Positions 35,057 to 45,179 of a stretch of 64,000 nt of DNA are shown piece after piece. The notes beneath the pieces were generated by a model. It did not search any database. It was not told where the DNA came from and saw only the letters and a program-made list of their open reading frames with translations. Source of the stretch: CAVVGZ01 sp963747965 (lineage in GTDB: Bacteria; Chloroflexota; Anaerolineae; Anaerolineales; Anaerolineaceae); the NCBI GenBank assembly GCA_963747965.1, contig CAVVGZ010000004.1, positions 310,001-374,000 of the forward strand, given 5' to 3'. The translations under genes and the position numbers were made by a program. Position 1 is the stretch's first letter. Each line of letters opens with the position of its first letter.

Positions 35057-35148
35057 ATTTCGATGTTACAACAGATGGTGGATTTGTACTTTATCAGGAG
35101 AATAAGCGAACCTTATGGTTTGCTTAAGAGAATCATGGATGGGATTTT

Positions 35149-36549
35149 CTAAGGAATTTGGACAGGGAATATTATGGTAAAGGTGCTGCCAGTCCCTGGC
35201 TGGCTGGTCAATTCAATTTACCGCCATGGGCAATGACAATCTCACGGGCGATACTTAGTCCTAAACCCATACCCTGGACAATGCGCCGTCCCTGCGAACC
35301 GCGGTAGAAAGGCTGGAAGATTTCCTCCTGCTCTTCCAACGGAACACCCGGACCCGAATCGGTCACATCGATAACCAGTATTTCATCCAGGATCTTCACG
35401 GCGATGCCTGCTGGCCGGTCGGCGGGGGTAAATTTGACGGCATTGCTGAGCAGATTGCCGACGGCTTGCGCCATACGGTCCGGGTCCATCAAAATTTCAG
35501 GTAAATCCGGCTGGATTTGCTTCCTGCCAGAGGGCACCCTTTTGCCGTGCTGCCGCAGCCCATGGGGGCAGTATCTCGCTAAACCAGGCATTCAGGTTGA
35601 CAGGCACCTGATTGAGGGGCTGCTTGCCTGAAAATTGACCATACAATCCGGAAAGGTCATCCAGCAGTCGCTGCAGCCTGGCTGTTTCTCCGTCCAGCCC
35701 GCTCAGAAGTTCGGCTTCAAGCTGCTGATCCTGGCCAGCGCCTTTCAATAAAGCCTGGACGGCTGAGCGCATGGCTCCGAGCGGGCGGCCCAATTCATGA
35801 ACAAGGTTGGCAAGCAGCTGCCGCCGCGACTGTTCCAGGCTGTTCAAACGGTCCACAAGGGTATTAACCTCATTCGCCAGGCTGCGTAGTTCTTGCGGTC
35901 CCCGTTCTTCCACATGGGTTTTCCAGTTGCCATTCGCCAATGCGCGGATGGAACCGGTTACCTGCTGGATAGGACGGTTAATGATAAAAGCGAAGTATGA
36001 ACCCAGCCCGACACCTGCCAGAACACCCAGTAGGAGAACACCTCCTAAAAGGTAGCGCAGCTGGTAAATTTCTTCCGAAACCGTCAGCACCCGGGTCGTC
36101 AGGCGGATAATGCCGATTTGCTGCCCATTAAGGTCGTAAACTGGAGCAAACACTTCCGCCAGTGCGCCGCGCCTGAGCTGGACGTACTCTCCCTGCTCAA
36201 CCCCGGACATGTCCGGCAGGTCCAGGATGGGTGTACCCACCCCGGGCACTGAGGAGTCACTGGATGCCAGCAGCAGTCCGTCCAGCGAGACCAGCGAAAC
36301 CCGTCCTCCCAAATATGGGCTGACACCGTCCACCAGCGCCTTGGCAGCCAGTTCATTTTGCCAGAATGCCGGCTGGTTGCGGGTGATTTCAGACATCAGC
36401 CCGGCATCCTGGATTAACATCCTGTACACCATCGGCAGGAGCAGGCGCGTTTCCAGCACATACACCATGGCTGCCCCCATCAGCGGGATAATAAGCAGCA
36501 CCGGGATGATATGGCTGAAGATCAGGCGGTTGCGCAAGGAGCGGAACAT
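35149..36549 (-). CDS. Sensor histidine kinase, frame broken near 35560 and near the 3' end
   Basis: Membrane sensor kinase of about 465 residues. Order: N-terminal membrane helix, extracytoplasmic sensor (about 35-160), second helix, HAMP linker, HisKA domain with the phosphorylated His in LVHELGRPLG, then the ATPase domain with the N box (VGNLLSNAVKF), DSGPGV and GMGLGLS. The frame changes around 35500-35590, and again at GGCGGTAAATTG, after which ELTSQPGTGSTFTIIF continues in another frame to a TAG at 35149. Both are single-base shifts and probably errors. It follows the response regulator by seven bases. Confidence 0.8.
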
Positions 36550-36556
36550 TATCCCC

Positions 36557-37264
36557 CTACCCGGTTAATTTCGGAACCAGTTTATATCCGACACCCCTCA
36601 CCGTCTGGATGCGCACCGGGTGATCCGGGTCGGATTCAAGCTTCTGCCGCAGCCAACGGATATGCACGTAGACCACTTGCGGCTGACCGGTGAATTCTGC
36701 TCCCCACACCTGTGCCAATAATTCCTCCGTGGAGACAACTTTTTGCGGAGAGGATGCCAGAACCAGCAGCAGGTCAAATTCCCGCGGGGATAAATGGAGG
36801 GCTTTCCCGTCACAGGATGCTGAATGGGCTTGGGGGTCAATTTCCAAGTCACCGACTATCAGGGGGCTGGCGTATTTTTCTGGCTGGGATTTGCCTTCCA
36901 CCCTGCGCAGCACAGCCTTGATATGCGCCAGGAGAACATCGGCATCAAATGGCTTGGTGATGTAATCGTCAGCGCCCAGTTCAAGCCCAACCACCTCATC
37001 CAGCTCACGCCGCCGGGCGGTAAGAAAAATAACGGGGAGATCACGCCCGGTTTTTAGCTCCCGCAGGGCATCCAGCCCATCCATGCCCGGCAAACCGATA
37101 TCGAGCAGAACCAGGTCAGGCAGGGTATTCGGCTGGCGGACCAGCGCCAGGGCATCCTCTGCACTGGCAGCTGTGAAGACCTGGTAGCCAGCCTGTTCCA
37201 GGTGGAACGCCAGGCTGCGCCGCATCAGGTTATCATCATCAACCAGCAGAATCTTCCGGGACAT
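36557..37264 (-). CDS. OmpR/PhoB-family response regulator
   Basis: 235 residues. Receiver domain 1-120 with acidic pocket DDD (9-11), phosphorylated Asp55 in LLDIGLPGMDG and Lys in TKPF; winged-helix DNA-binding domain 135-232 with LSPREFDLLLVLA and the C-terminal RTVRGVGYKL-like TVRGVGYKL hairpin. First gene of the cassette regulator-kinase-htrA, which recalls CpxR or CssR envelope-stress systems. No clear binding repeat was identified upstream. Confidence 0.9.
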   Translation of the reverse strand: MSRKILLVDDDNLMRRSLAFHLEQAGYQVFTAASAEDALALVRQPNTLPDLVLLDIGLPGMDGLDALRELKTGRDLPVIFLTARRRELDEVVGLELGADDYITKPFDADVLLAHIKAVLRRVEGKSQPEKYASPLIVGDLEIDPQAHSASCDGKALHLSPREFDLLLVLASSPQKVVSTEELLAQVWGAEFTGQPQVVYVHIRWLRQKLESDPDHPVRIQTVRGVGYKLVPKLTG

Positions 37265-37680
37265 AAATATAGTTTACACCCGGGTGATATTTTTTGGCAT
37301 AACAGGGTTGAACGGATTCCGTGATTGAATCCGTCGTTAGGCACAACCGGAATTCCTTGTCATTTGGAGCATTTAGGATATTCGCTCAATCCGTTCGCTC
37401 AGGGTGCAATCCATATACCGGAATTCATTCTTCGTTCATCCGGCGTTGCTGCGGCAGGCAATGCTTATCCGCAGGTCAAGGAATTAAAGCCAACTATTGA
37501 TATCGACATTAATAATGTTGCCAGTTTCCGGGGTTTGGGCTGAACCAGGCCACGGTTCCTGAAATCGTCGGCGGAAAATGGATGAAAGGGGGACAGAATT
37601 CTAATCCCTATTTTTGATATTGATATTCCGGTTAGATTTGGCAAAATAACAATAAATTTGCCCGGCTGGATTAAAGAAAA
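37265..37680. other. Intergenic stretch with no recognised gene
   Basis: About 415 bases between divergently read neighbours' ends; a 72-codon plus frame has no coding character or ribosome site. Nothing else is seen. Confidence 0.4.
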
Positions 37681-39591
37681 TTACTGGATGGTTGCCTTTT
37701 CAAAATAGAAAGATGGATTCTTTACAGCCAGGTAGATAAATACTTTATCAATGCCTTTATTCTTGATGGATGAGGGAAGATCCCCCACCACCAGCTTTCC
37801 TTCATCTTTAGAAGCCAATGGATAGGGCCGCAGCAGCAAAGCTTCACCATCCCGGCTCAGTTCGACGTCAAAGCGGCCTTCTCCGACAAGGTCGATGGAT
37901 ATTTCTTCCGGGTAAACAGGCTGGGGAAAAACCAGCTGTATGCCTCCCGATTTAACCTTCAGCGGCTGTCCAACCTGATTGCACCCGGATTTGTTGCAGG
38001 GCATAATAATGGATTTAGGGTAACGGTAAGCATCAAAGTCGATCAGGTGGTCATAGGCACCGGTATTCATCCTCCAGATTTCCGACAGTCTCGCCCTGGA
38101 AAAAGTGTCTCCGCGGGTAATAACATTCATGTGGTCAAAATATTCAGCCAGGTTTTTATCCTTGATCTCATTATTAGCATAACCGCTCTTTATGGTTTCC
38201 GTGTACCCTTTCGGGACAATCCGGTATAAATGTCCAGGCCACCAGTCCATGCCCCTGTGATAAGGGGGCAGCCTGGCAATAAGTGCATCCCCCAGGCCAA
38301 CCCGATCCACAACGTGCACCTGGGGGCCGGCAAAATAGCCAAAAAAACCAATCGATGGAAATTCAATTACCTGTTTTGGGTCTTCTTCCCTGGCGGCAAT
38401 TGCTGCAGCTGCCCATTCCTGACTCAAATCCATTTCTGTATTCAGATAGCCATTCCGTAAAAGTCTTGTATATGGAGAGTAATTAAGGCGCGAATGGCCG
38501 GTTGTGTTAAAAACCTCCTGTGATCTCAGCGGCGGTTCCAGTAAGAAAACGGGCATCGGGGCGGTTAGGCCCAGCAAAATGATCCCGGCAATCCCTGCCA
38601 GGACGTAGCGTTGTTTTATCTCAGCATAATCCATCCGGGATAGAATTACTGCAGCGATTAATAAAGGCGCCGTAAAGAACCTGCCCAGGTAGGAATCTCC
38701 CCCCAGGTAAAATATGTAGAACAAATACAACAGGATGGAAATTACCAGGGGGTACAGGGAAGGTATTTTCTTCCATAAAACACCGAGGATTGCCACCAGC
38801 ATGATCACCAGGGTGATAAGATCATAATTAAGGGTCTGCTCAAAGTACCATAATCCCTGCCTGAGAACATTCAACAACGGGAAAACCCCGGTAATTTTTG
38901 AATATGCAGTATTCGGAAACGGGAATCCATAATAAATGGTGGCAAATGCTTCCCAGGCCAGAAACGGAAGCTGGCCTGCAGCCATCCACAAAAATCCCTT
39001 GAGCCAGTGTTTTTTCTCCAGCTTAAAGAATTCATAAACCATGGGTGGTAAAAATAACAGGGCGGCGTCCATCCTGTTCACCATCCCAAATGAACTAACC
39101 AGGGAAAGCAAGAAAAGCTTCTTATTCCCGCTTTCCATTCGAAAGTAAATCCAAAAAAAGATTACCAGGAGCAGGTGCGTGAGCGGGTTCTCCAACCCGG
39201 ATGTGGAATAATCCACATAGGCATTGGATAGTGTCAACACCAGGGCGGCAATGATACCACCAAGGATTGTTTTGGATACTTTGAAGACCAGGATGACCAG
39301 CGCAGCCAGGGAAAGTATTATGGAAAGAAAGATTCCCACCAGGTAATTATTGCGGATAAAAAAATAAATGGCGGTTTGCAGGAGCATCCAGAGGGGATGG
39401 GTGTATACCTGCACTTTTTCGGCAGTATTCCAGGTTAATTTATAGCCGTTTACAGCATTATCTATCACGCGGAATGTTATATAGGCATCATCGCATAACC
39501 AGGCGCGGTAGGTTATCAGCCCTGCAAAGAAAGTGATTATTAGAAGCGAGACATACAAGAAATATTTCTTTTGGATATTGCTGGACACCAT
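37681..39591 (-). CDS. Large GT-C-like membrane protein (arabinosyl/mannosyltransferase-like)
   Basis: 636 residues with about ten to twelve membrane helices in the first 380 residues and a soluble C-terminal domain. An early extracytoplasmic loop carries LCDDAYITFR; the acidic pair and the following loop with THPLWMLLQT resemble GT-C fold polyprenyl-phosphate sugar transferases such as AftB-like proteins. STSGLENPLTHLLL is another family-like segment. It would transfer a sugar from a lipid carrier outside the membrane. Next to it lies a second protein of similar architecture, so both may act on a cell-surface glycan. The exact sugar cannot be read. Confidence 0.6.
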   Translation of the reverse strand: MVSSNIQKKYFLYVSLLIITFFAGLITYRAWLCDDAYITFRVIDNAVNGYKLTWNTAEKVQVYTHPLWMLLQTAIYFFIRNNYLVGIFLSIILSLAALVILVFKVSKTILGGIIAALVLTLSNAYVDYSTSGLENPLTHLLLVIFFWIYFRMESGNKKLFLLSLVSSFGMVNRMDAALLFLPPMVYEFFKLEKKHWLKGFLWMAAGQLPFLAWEAFATIYYGFPFPNTAYSKITGVFPLLNVLRQGLWYFEQTLNYDLITLVIMLVAILGVLWKKIPSLYPLVISILLYLFYIFYLGGDSYLGRFFTAPLLIAAVILSRMDYAEIKQRYVLAGIAGIILLGLTAPMPVFLLEPPLRSQEVFNTTGHSRLNYSPYTRLLRNGYLNTEMDLSQEWAAAAIAAREEDPKQVIEFPSIGFFGYFAGPQVHVVDRVGLGDALIARLPPYHRGMDWWPGHLYRIVPKGYTETIKSGYANNEIKDKNLAEYFDHMNVITRGDTFSRARLSEIWRMNTGAYDHLIDFDAYRYPKSIIMPCNKSGCNQVGQPLKVKSGGIQLVFPQPVYPEEISIDLVGEGRFDVELSRDGEALLLRPYPLASKDEGKLVVGDLPSSIKNKGIDKVFIYLAVKNPSFYFEKATIQ

Positions 39592-39705
39592 ATTTTTCCT
39601 TTAACTCACAGGGCCGCCAATGAAACCCGGTCACCCATGAAAATAGATATGTGCCGACACTTGTGCGGTTGGGAAAACTCCCCAAATTTCGTGAAATCTC
39701 CAGGA

Positions 39706-41241
39706 TTAGTGCAATTCATAAATGATATACCCGTTTCCTTTATTTACCACCCTGTACTCTTTGTCTAGCAAGTCCTCAAGTTCCTTAAAGTCAGTGGTTG
39801 TATCATCCCCCTGAACCGATGCTGTATTTCCGGTCTCCACATCGATAATAAAACGCGGCGGTGATTCCATTAATTCTTCAATAAATTTACTTCGCAGACC
39901 TTGAATGTAATCATTGGAAATATGATGGTAAAAATAAAAATTATAGATGAATGGAGTGGCAATCGGGGCCTTCAAAATTAACATGGCATGGACTGCACCG
40001 CCAACCCAATCCAGGGGCTGTATGGTATCCTCCGGGCGCAACCTCGGGGCAAGGTATTGTACAATTTGATCCACCCGTCCATCCTCGGGCGGTGCTAATT
40101 TTTGGCCGGTAAAGAAATCTTTATACGCTGCAAATGGAATCACCTGCATGGCAGCAAATAAAAGAAGGATTATTGGAAATAACCGCCTGCCCAGGTTCTC
40201 CTTTACCGGTGGGTAAATCAGGCACAGTGCTGAGGTTTGGATCACAAAAAACATGAATGGGATCCAGTGGTGTTTCCAGAACTGACCTGCGAAAACGGGA
40301 TATATACCATAACAGATGGTCAATCCAACCAGGAGAATAACCTGCTGTTTCTGTTTCTCATCAAGGGGTGAATGAAAGAGCGCCAGAAAACTGCCTAATG
40401 CAGCGGGAGCCAGCCAGACCGTTAAACCTCCAAGGGCGAAAAAATTTTCAAAAAGGTATCCCGCCCGGACCAATCCGTAACGTATTTTATGATCGCCACC
40501 GAGAGCAGCATAAAGGGGCCAATAATTTTTGGCCATATCCAAAAATTCTGCAAAGGATCTCGTTGCCCAGAAATATATGAATACGGCTGCTAAAGGCAGG
40601 CAAAAGCCAATTGCAACTGGAAAAAGGGTATGTTTGGTAAACATCCATACTTGTTTACTCCCGGATATATTCAGGTTTTTCCTCATTTGCAGGAATTCCA
40701 ACAAAACGATCAACGGCAAACCAACGGCGGCGTGTGGTTTTATGGTGGCGGCTGCACCAAAAAAGAACCCAATGGCAATATTTCTTAGAAATGGGGCCTT
40801 CGGCTCGCTGGAGTAAAGGTAAACACCGGCAAGTATGGGAAGGAGAACGAGGTACTCCCTTTGCATACTTTTTGCAGCACCCAAATTCAAATATGCCAGA
40901 CCAAACAACACCGACCCCATCCAGGCTGCCCGGCTGCTGATCTTTCTCATCCACAACCAGTTGACTCCCAAAAGAATTGATAAAATTAGCAGGTCGGCGG
41001 TGCGGATGCCCAAATCCGAATAACCAAATATTTTTACGATAAAATAATATGCGAAATCAGCCCCCGGCATGTTCATATCAAATATGTCACGATATGGGAC
41101 ATATCCAAAATGATCCATTAAAAATGATATGTAAAACATAATGGGCGAATCGTGCTGAAAACGCCATGGCAGAGAGATAAAAATCATTAAAACTAGGAGG
41201 GCGCTCAGAATAATGAGAAGTATTTTGATGAATTTACTCAT
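39706..41241 (-). CDS. GT-C/GT39-like membrane protein
   Basis: 511 residues, about ten to twelve membrane helices. An early loop has DIFDMNMPGADFAYYF, and the position of acidic residues after the first helix fits the catalytic Asp of GT39-like glycosyltransferases. The last 100 residues are soluble and end FKELEDLLDKEYRVVNKGNGYI. It is 115 bases upstream of the other large membrane protein and likely in the same operon. Confidence 0.6.
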   Translation of the reverse strand: MSKFIKILLIILSALLVLMIFISLPWRFQHDSPIMFYISFLMDHFGYVPYRDIFDMNMPGADFAYYFIVKIFGYSDLGIRTADLLILSILLGVNWLWMRKISSRAAWMGSVLFGLAYLNLGAAKSMQREYLVLLPILAGVYLYSSEPKAPFLRNIAIGFFFGAAATIKPHAAVGLPLIVLLEFLQMRKNLNISGSKQVWMFTKHTLFPVAIGFCLPLAAVFIYFWATRSFAEFLDMAKNYWPLYAALGGDHKIRYGLVRAGYLFENFFALGGLTVWLAPAALGSFLALFHSPLDEKQKQQVILLVGLTICYGIYPVFAGQFWKHHWIPFMFFVIQTSALCLIYPPVKENLGRRLFPIILLLFAAMQVIPFAAYKDFFTGQKLAPPEDGRVDQIVQYLAPRLRPEDTIQPLDWVGGAVHAMLILKAPIATPFIYNFYFYHHISNDYIQGLRSKFIEELMESPPRFIIDVETGNTASVQGDDTTTDFKELEDLLDKEYRVVNKGNGYIIYELH

Positions 41242-41479
41242 TGCAAAAAACCTGCATGGAAAAACTGGCGATTAATTATGATTTGAAACAATTCCTAAAC
41301 ACCATCATATAGAGTTCATACAAAAATTTAGATACCAATATGGTGTGTTTGTTTCTACCCGGACAAGCAATCGAAACTAGAGGAATCCAACATGGTCAGG
41401 GATAACAGAAATCTATCCATGATAACATTATTTTATTCGATAACTCAAAATCAAGGGGGTTTTCAAATAGACCCTCGAG
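41242..41479. other. AT-rich intergenic stretch
   Basis: No gene seen between the GT-C protein and the tRNA-associated repeats. Confidence 0.4.
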
Positions 41480-41483
41480 TAAA

Positions 41484-41712
41484 CACGGACTGCGCAGCGC
41501 TCGAACCCGCTAATAAATAAAGAGACTGCTATTACAGCAGCCTCTGATGCGGGAATTTTTCGTCCGCTAATAGGAGACTATTATGTACCCCAAGGTGGGC
41601 GCGGACTGCGCAGCGCTCGAACCCGCTGTATAAATAAAGAGACTGCCTATTACAGCAGCCTCATATGCGGGAATTTTTCGTCCGCTAATAAAGAGACAAT
41701 GATTTATCTTTG
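41484..41712. repeat. Two tandem units derived from the tRNA-Val 3' end, each with a terminator
   Basis: Two copies of a roughly 117-base unit (starting about 41484 and 41595) are nearly identical. Each contains GCGCAGCGCTCGAACCCGCT, resembling a mutated T-arm, then a hairpin and the block TGCGGGAATTTTTCGTCCGC. The second copy also shares GTGGGCGCGGA with the acceptor end of the adjacent tRNA. On the minus strand the hairpins (41662-41639 and 41544-41522, GAGGCTGCT... AGCAGTCTC) are followed by TTTATTTA and look like terminators. A tandem duplication of tRNA 3' sequence plus terminator fits best. Confidence 0.65.
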
Positions 41713-41786
41713 TGGGCGCGGAGGGACTCGAACCCACGACCTTACGGATGTGAACCGTACGCTCTAACCAACTGAGCCACGCGCCC
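41713..41786 (-). tRNA. tRNA-Val (CAC)
   Basis: Folds as a cloverleaf: acceptor GGGCGCG with CGCGCCC and A73, D-arm GCTCAGTTGGTTAGAGC, anticodon stem TACGG/CCGTA with loop TTCACAT (anticodon CAC) and a T-arm with TTCGAGT. The 3' CCA is not encoded. The T-stem has one apparent mismatch. Confidence 0.9.
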
Positions 41787-42018
41787 TGGTGGAAGAAAAT
41801 TATAGCATACTTGGACATCATGAACAAGCGCACCTCAGCACACTCAGAATTTAACACCTAACCCGGATTATTGTTCTGAGCAAATCGAAAGCCTGCTCCA
41901 CCCTCCCTACATACACCCAAACTACTGCTTATTAATGATTTGCTTTTAGGTTCAGGTTATGAAATAATACATTTAAGTTAACAGCCCTATTCTTTCATAA
42001 ACGAATAAAAGGACCGAT

Positions 42019-42774
42019 ATGGACACCTATCCTGCTGGTAATACTCCCGAAGGTACCCCAAAGAAATCAAACACCTGGCTAATTGCTGTCATCATCCTCA
42101 TTGTTATTTCTTGCCTCTGTGCGCTGGTTGCCCTGGGCTGTGGCGCGGCGTATTTCCTGCTTCCAAACAATGATCTGCCTGGTTTAAGCCAAATCCTGCC
42201 CATGGAGGAGTCCTCCCCTGCACCGCAGGAAAATTCCACAGTTCCTATCGAGCCGCAAGCCTCAGCCACCGGCGAACCCCTCGTTGAAATGCCCAATTTA
42301 TTTGGGCCTGAACTGGGCGATGAACTTCGCCTGGAATACTGCGGATTCTCATTCAAACCGATCATTGAATACGAAAAAACGGACTGGGGATGCATCCAGA
42401 CCATGTCGGTACCTGGCGCAGGAGAATCGGGTCCTTCTGTCGACCTCATCGGGGGTCCAACGGAAGAAAAGGTAGCCGATGATTTCTGGACCACGGCCTT
42501 AACCGATATGGAAGGCTTAACCTCCATGAATGAATCCAAAATCAAGGTGGATGGGAAGACCGGCGTCAGCTACGAGCTCGAGGGGATAATAGAAGGGGTG
42601 GCAGTCAAGAGCCGCTTTGTTGGGGTCACCATTAATCCAAATCAAATTTTCTCGATCTCTGCTGTTGCCCCAATGGACAAGTGGGATGAGGTAAATACCT
42701 ATTTGGAGGCGGTAATGAAAAGTGTAAAATTTTTCGATCCAGTCCCCCGCCCAACGGAAACACCCGGACCATAA
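42019..42774 (+). CDS. Membrane-anchored extracytoplasmic protein of unknown function
   Basis: 251 residues. A short Pro/Thr-rich N terminus is followed by one strong membrane helix (about 22-50), a Pro/Ser/Glu linker, then a soluble domain (about 95-235) facing outward. The C terminus is Pro-rich. No catalytic motif is recognised. It stands alone between the tRNA and an AhpD-like gene. A possible terminator hairpin with nine-base-pair arms CCAGGCAGG/CCTGCCTGG follows at 42837-42868. Confidence 0.6.
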   Translation: MDTYPAGNTPEGTPKKSNTWLIAVIILIVISCLCALVALGCGAAYFLLPNNDLPGLSQILPMEESSPAPQENSTVPIEPQASATGEPLVEMPNLFGPELGDELRLEYCGFSFKPIIEYEKTDWGCIQTMSVPGAGESGPSVDLIGGPTEEKVADDFWTTALTDMEGLTSMNESKIKVDGKTGVSYELEGIIEGVAVKSRFVGVTINPNQIFSISAVAPMDKWDEVNTYLEAVMKSVKFFDPVPRPTETPGP

Positions 42775-43143
42775 CCCTTCCTTTTTTTCCATGATAAAAA
42801 GCAGCCGGTTCACTAAAAAAACCGGTTCGCTGTCAGCCAGGCAGGCATATACGTTGATACCTGCCTGGTTACCAATCTGGCTTGCGGATCAACACTCAGC
42901 CCAGCATGTCCCCCCCCAAAAAACAAAAATGTTATCGCTGTTCTCCAGGGCGAACACAAAGTCATCAATTGTCCTGCAGTGATAGCCGGTTTTACCTTAA
43001 AGCACAGCTCCGGATCAAGTTCCCGATCAGATTTGATCACCGGTGTGCCGCAAACCAAAACCTATAGGCATGACTGATATCAATATTCGAACCATTAAAA
43101 TATCATGGTGAATAGCTGGTGTCCTTAGCGCTGAGAACATCTG

Positions 43144-43704
43144 CTAATCCATTTTGCACCAGTCAGTAAACCCGGCTGGAGGAATTCCCAGCGCCTGGAT
43201 GAGCCTCGCCCAGTAATTGACCTGGGCTGCCGTGCTGGCTAAAATCACAATTTCACGCTCGTTAAAATGCTGCTTTAGGTCCTCAATAAAAGGATGCGGA
43301 AAACGAAGCGGTGTTTGGGAGATCAATTTTGCGTATTGGATTGCCAGATGTTCACGTTGAGAGAACGTATGCACTTCTCCGATTTGTTTCCGCCCTTGAA
43401 GTACCATTAATTCATCATTCGAGATGTGTTTCTCTTCAAATTGGTAGCTGTTCATGTCGATACAAAAATCACAGGCCGCAGCAAAGGATGCCTGGATACG
43501 TACAATCTTGAGGATACGCTCATCCAATTTGCCATCCCGATGTGCGACTAAAGACTCCAACACTCCGGATCCAATCGCAGCCTTCGGGTACCATGCCAGG
43601 ATCCTGGCGGGCAGCATATCCTTGCCGGTAATCTTCCGTGAAATCCAGATCCCAATTCTAAGATAAAAAGGGGTTTTTTCAGGAGGAAGAATAAATGCGT
43701 CCAT
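43144..43704 (-). CDS. Carboxymuconolactone decarboxylase/AhpD-like protein
   Basis: 186 residues, all helical, with the redox CxxC pair in AACDFCIDMNSYQ. This matches AhpD-like members of the carboxymuconolactone decarboxylase family, which act as alkylhydroperoxidases or related thiol enzymes. It lacks the partner AhpC nearby. The preceding gap on its upstream side (43705-44263) holds nothing recognisable. Confidence 0.8.
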   Translation of the reverse strand: MDAFILPPEKTPFYLRIGIWISRKITGKDMLPARILAWYPKAAIGSGVLESLVAHRDGKLDERILKIVRIQASFAAACDFCIDMNSYQFEEKHISNDELMVLQGRKQIGEVHTFSQREHLAIQYAKLISQTPLRFPHPFIEDLKQHFNEREIVILASTAAQVNYWARLIQALGIPPAGFTDWCKMD

Positions 43705-44263
43705 TGGGTTCCTTTGGTCTGATTGTCATTTTACAGGTTTTTATTTGGTTTCATGTCAAAAAATAACCGCGTTTTCTCCCCTTTTCAACGCAGCATGCGC
43801 ATATGAGTGGGTAAAAACTATTGTGATGAGTAATAGTCCACAATCAATTCACTATACTCCAATTCTATTCATCCTTTAGATGATGGTTCGAGCAATTTGT
43901 TTACCATAAAAAACATATAGATTCATTCCAAATCAGCGGGAGTCCAGGGATTTGGATCGAAAGCGGGTTCAACAAACAGACATACATCGCTCATCATGCC
44001 ATTTCATTCCAATCCCTGCAGATGCAAATCAACCTGATCTTTCCAATTACCCAATGGTAAATATTACCCATGGCTAATTTTTTGAGGAATGGCATGGTTT
44101 AGCGAGGTAATATGGTCTGATTGCGTCCAGGTTTTATCCTGAAATGTCATCACCTGGTCTCGAAAGGTAAATATCGGCGGTGGCATCCCCATCAAGGGAT
44201 TACGGACGGGTTTCCGTCGGCAAATTGATTTCCCCCAAATCGAGATTCTCGTTAAAATTTCTA
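43705..44263. other. Intergenic stretch with no recognised gene
   Basis: About 560 bases, no open frame of note on either strand; a short GACGGG...CCGTC hairpin near 44198-44220 is the only structure seen. Confidence 0.4.
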
Positions 44264-44839
44264 TTACTTCTGGTAAACAAACACCATGTTGTGCGAGACA
44301 TGTTTCCAGAATCCATCTGACAGGTAAAAGCTGCGGTCCTTGGTAACCGTCACCTCACCAAACAAATTGACTTCTTGAAATTCGTGGTTGGCAAAGTGAT
44401 CCTGCCAGGTTTCAATAGGGAAAGTGGAACAATGGGTTTTATCCACATAATTGGTCACCCTGGTTGCCAGGGAACCAATAACCCCAAAGTTATTCGGCAC
44501 GGAACCGATCACGATTCCGCCTTTTACCAGGCTTCCATGGATCATGCCAATCACCTCGGGCGGATTATGCAGGTGCTCCAGGATATTAAACAACACAACC
44601 ACATCGTAACGATTCTGCGGCAGGCTGATCGTTTCAATATCAGCCAGGTGAAATTTCACATGGGGAATACTGTTGACGGTGTCAATCACATCGGGCGAAA
44701 TATCGATGCACTCCACCACAAAATGGGTGCGTGCCAGTTCTACAAATCCGCCGTTACCGCAGCCGATCTCTAGCATCGTTCCACTGGATTTATAATTCAA
44801 GAGCTCTTCGAAACGTATTCTATTGCGCTGGGTTTCCAT
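44264..44839 (-). CDS. SAM-dependent methyltransferase (class I)
   Basis: 191 residues with motif I MLEIGCGNGGFVELA, an acidic residue ending strand 2 (ECIDIS) and the motif VVVLFNILEHLHNPPEV typical of the Methyltransf_11/23 group. Substrate unknown. The N-terminal helix NRIRFEELLNYKSSG suggests that the real protein may extend upstream into the short frame at 44842-45132, whose stop lies only three bases before this ATG. Confidence 0.78.
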   Translation of the reverse strand: METQRNRIRFEELLNYKSSGTMLEIGCGNGGFVELARTHFVVECIDISPDVIDTVNSIPHVKFHLADIETISLPQNRYDVVVLFNILEHLHNPPEVIGMIHGSLVKGGIVIGSVPNNFGVIGSLATRVTNYVDKTHCSTFPIETWQDHFANHEFQEVNLFGEVTVTKDRSFYLSDGFWKHVSHNMVFVYQK

Positions 44840-44841
44840 AT

Positions 44842-45132
44842 TTAGGTTTGGACGAGATATTTAAATTTGCGCGCAAAACCGGGACGAGGCAGACCGTTTG
44901 CAGCAAAATGGATTATATCAATATTCCGTGATCTGCTCAACCGGCAATTTTTACAAATTTTTACCAATCTATCCATGGCTGATTGCCGGGAGAGGGAATT
45001 TATCTCTTTCATTAAATTTTCCACTTCATCCAGACACTGCCGCCAGTAAATATCCAGCCAGTTAATTGAGAAACAGGTTGGAACCTGCAATACTGGTTCC
45101 ATCAACAAGCAGATAGAAAGAAAATGCAGCAT
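44842..45132 (-). CDS. Short possible gene directly upstream of the methyltransferase
   Basis: 96 residues, Cys- and Leu-rich at the start and basic at the end (FARKFKYLVQT). No family is recognised. It may be a separate small gene or the N terminus of the methyltransferase, cut off by a stop or indel. Low confidence. Confidence 0.3.
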   Translation of the reverse strand: MLHFLSICLLMEPVLQVPTCFSINWLDIYWRQCLDEVENLMKEINSLSRQSAMDRLVKICKNCRLSRSRNIDIIHFAANGLPRPGFARKFKYLVQT

Positions 45133-45179
45133 AGGGGCTATTTAATATGAAGTCGGCATGATATGCCCCATCGATATCA

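Noticed and set aside
37325..37543. 72-codon open frame upstream of the response regulator
   Set aside because: No start signal or family pattern; probably chance.
41484..41712. Repeats next to the tRNA taken as a CRISPR array
   Set aside because: Only two units, about 117 bases each with tRNA-like and terminator parts, and no spacers or cas genes.
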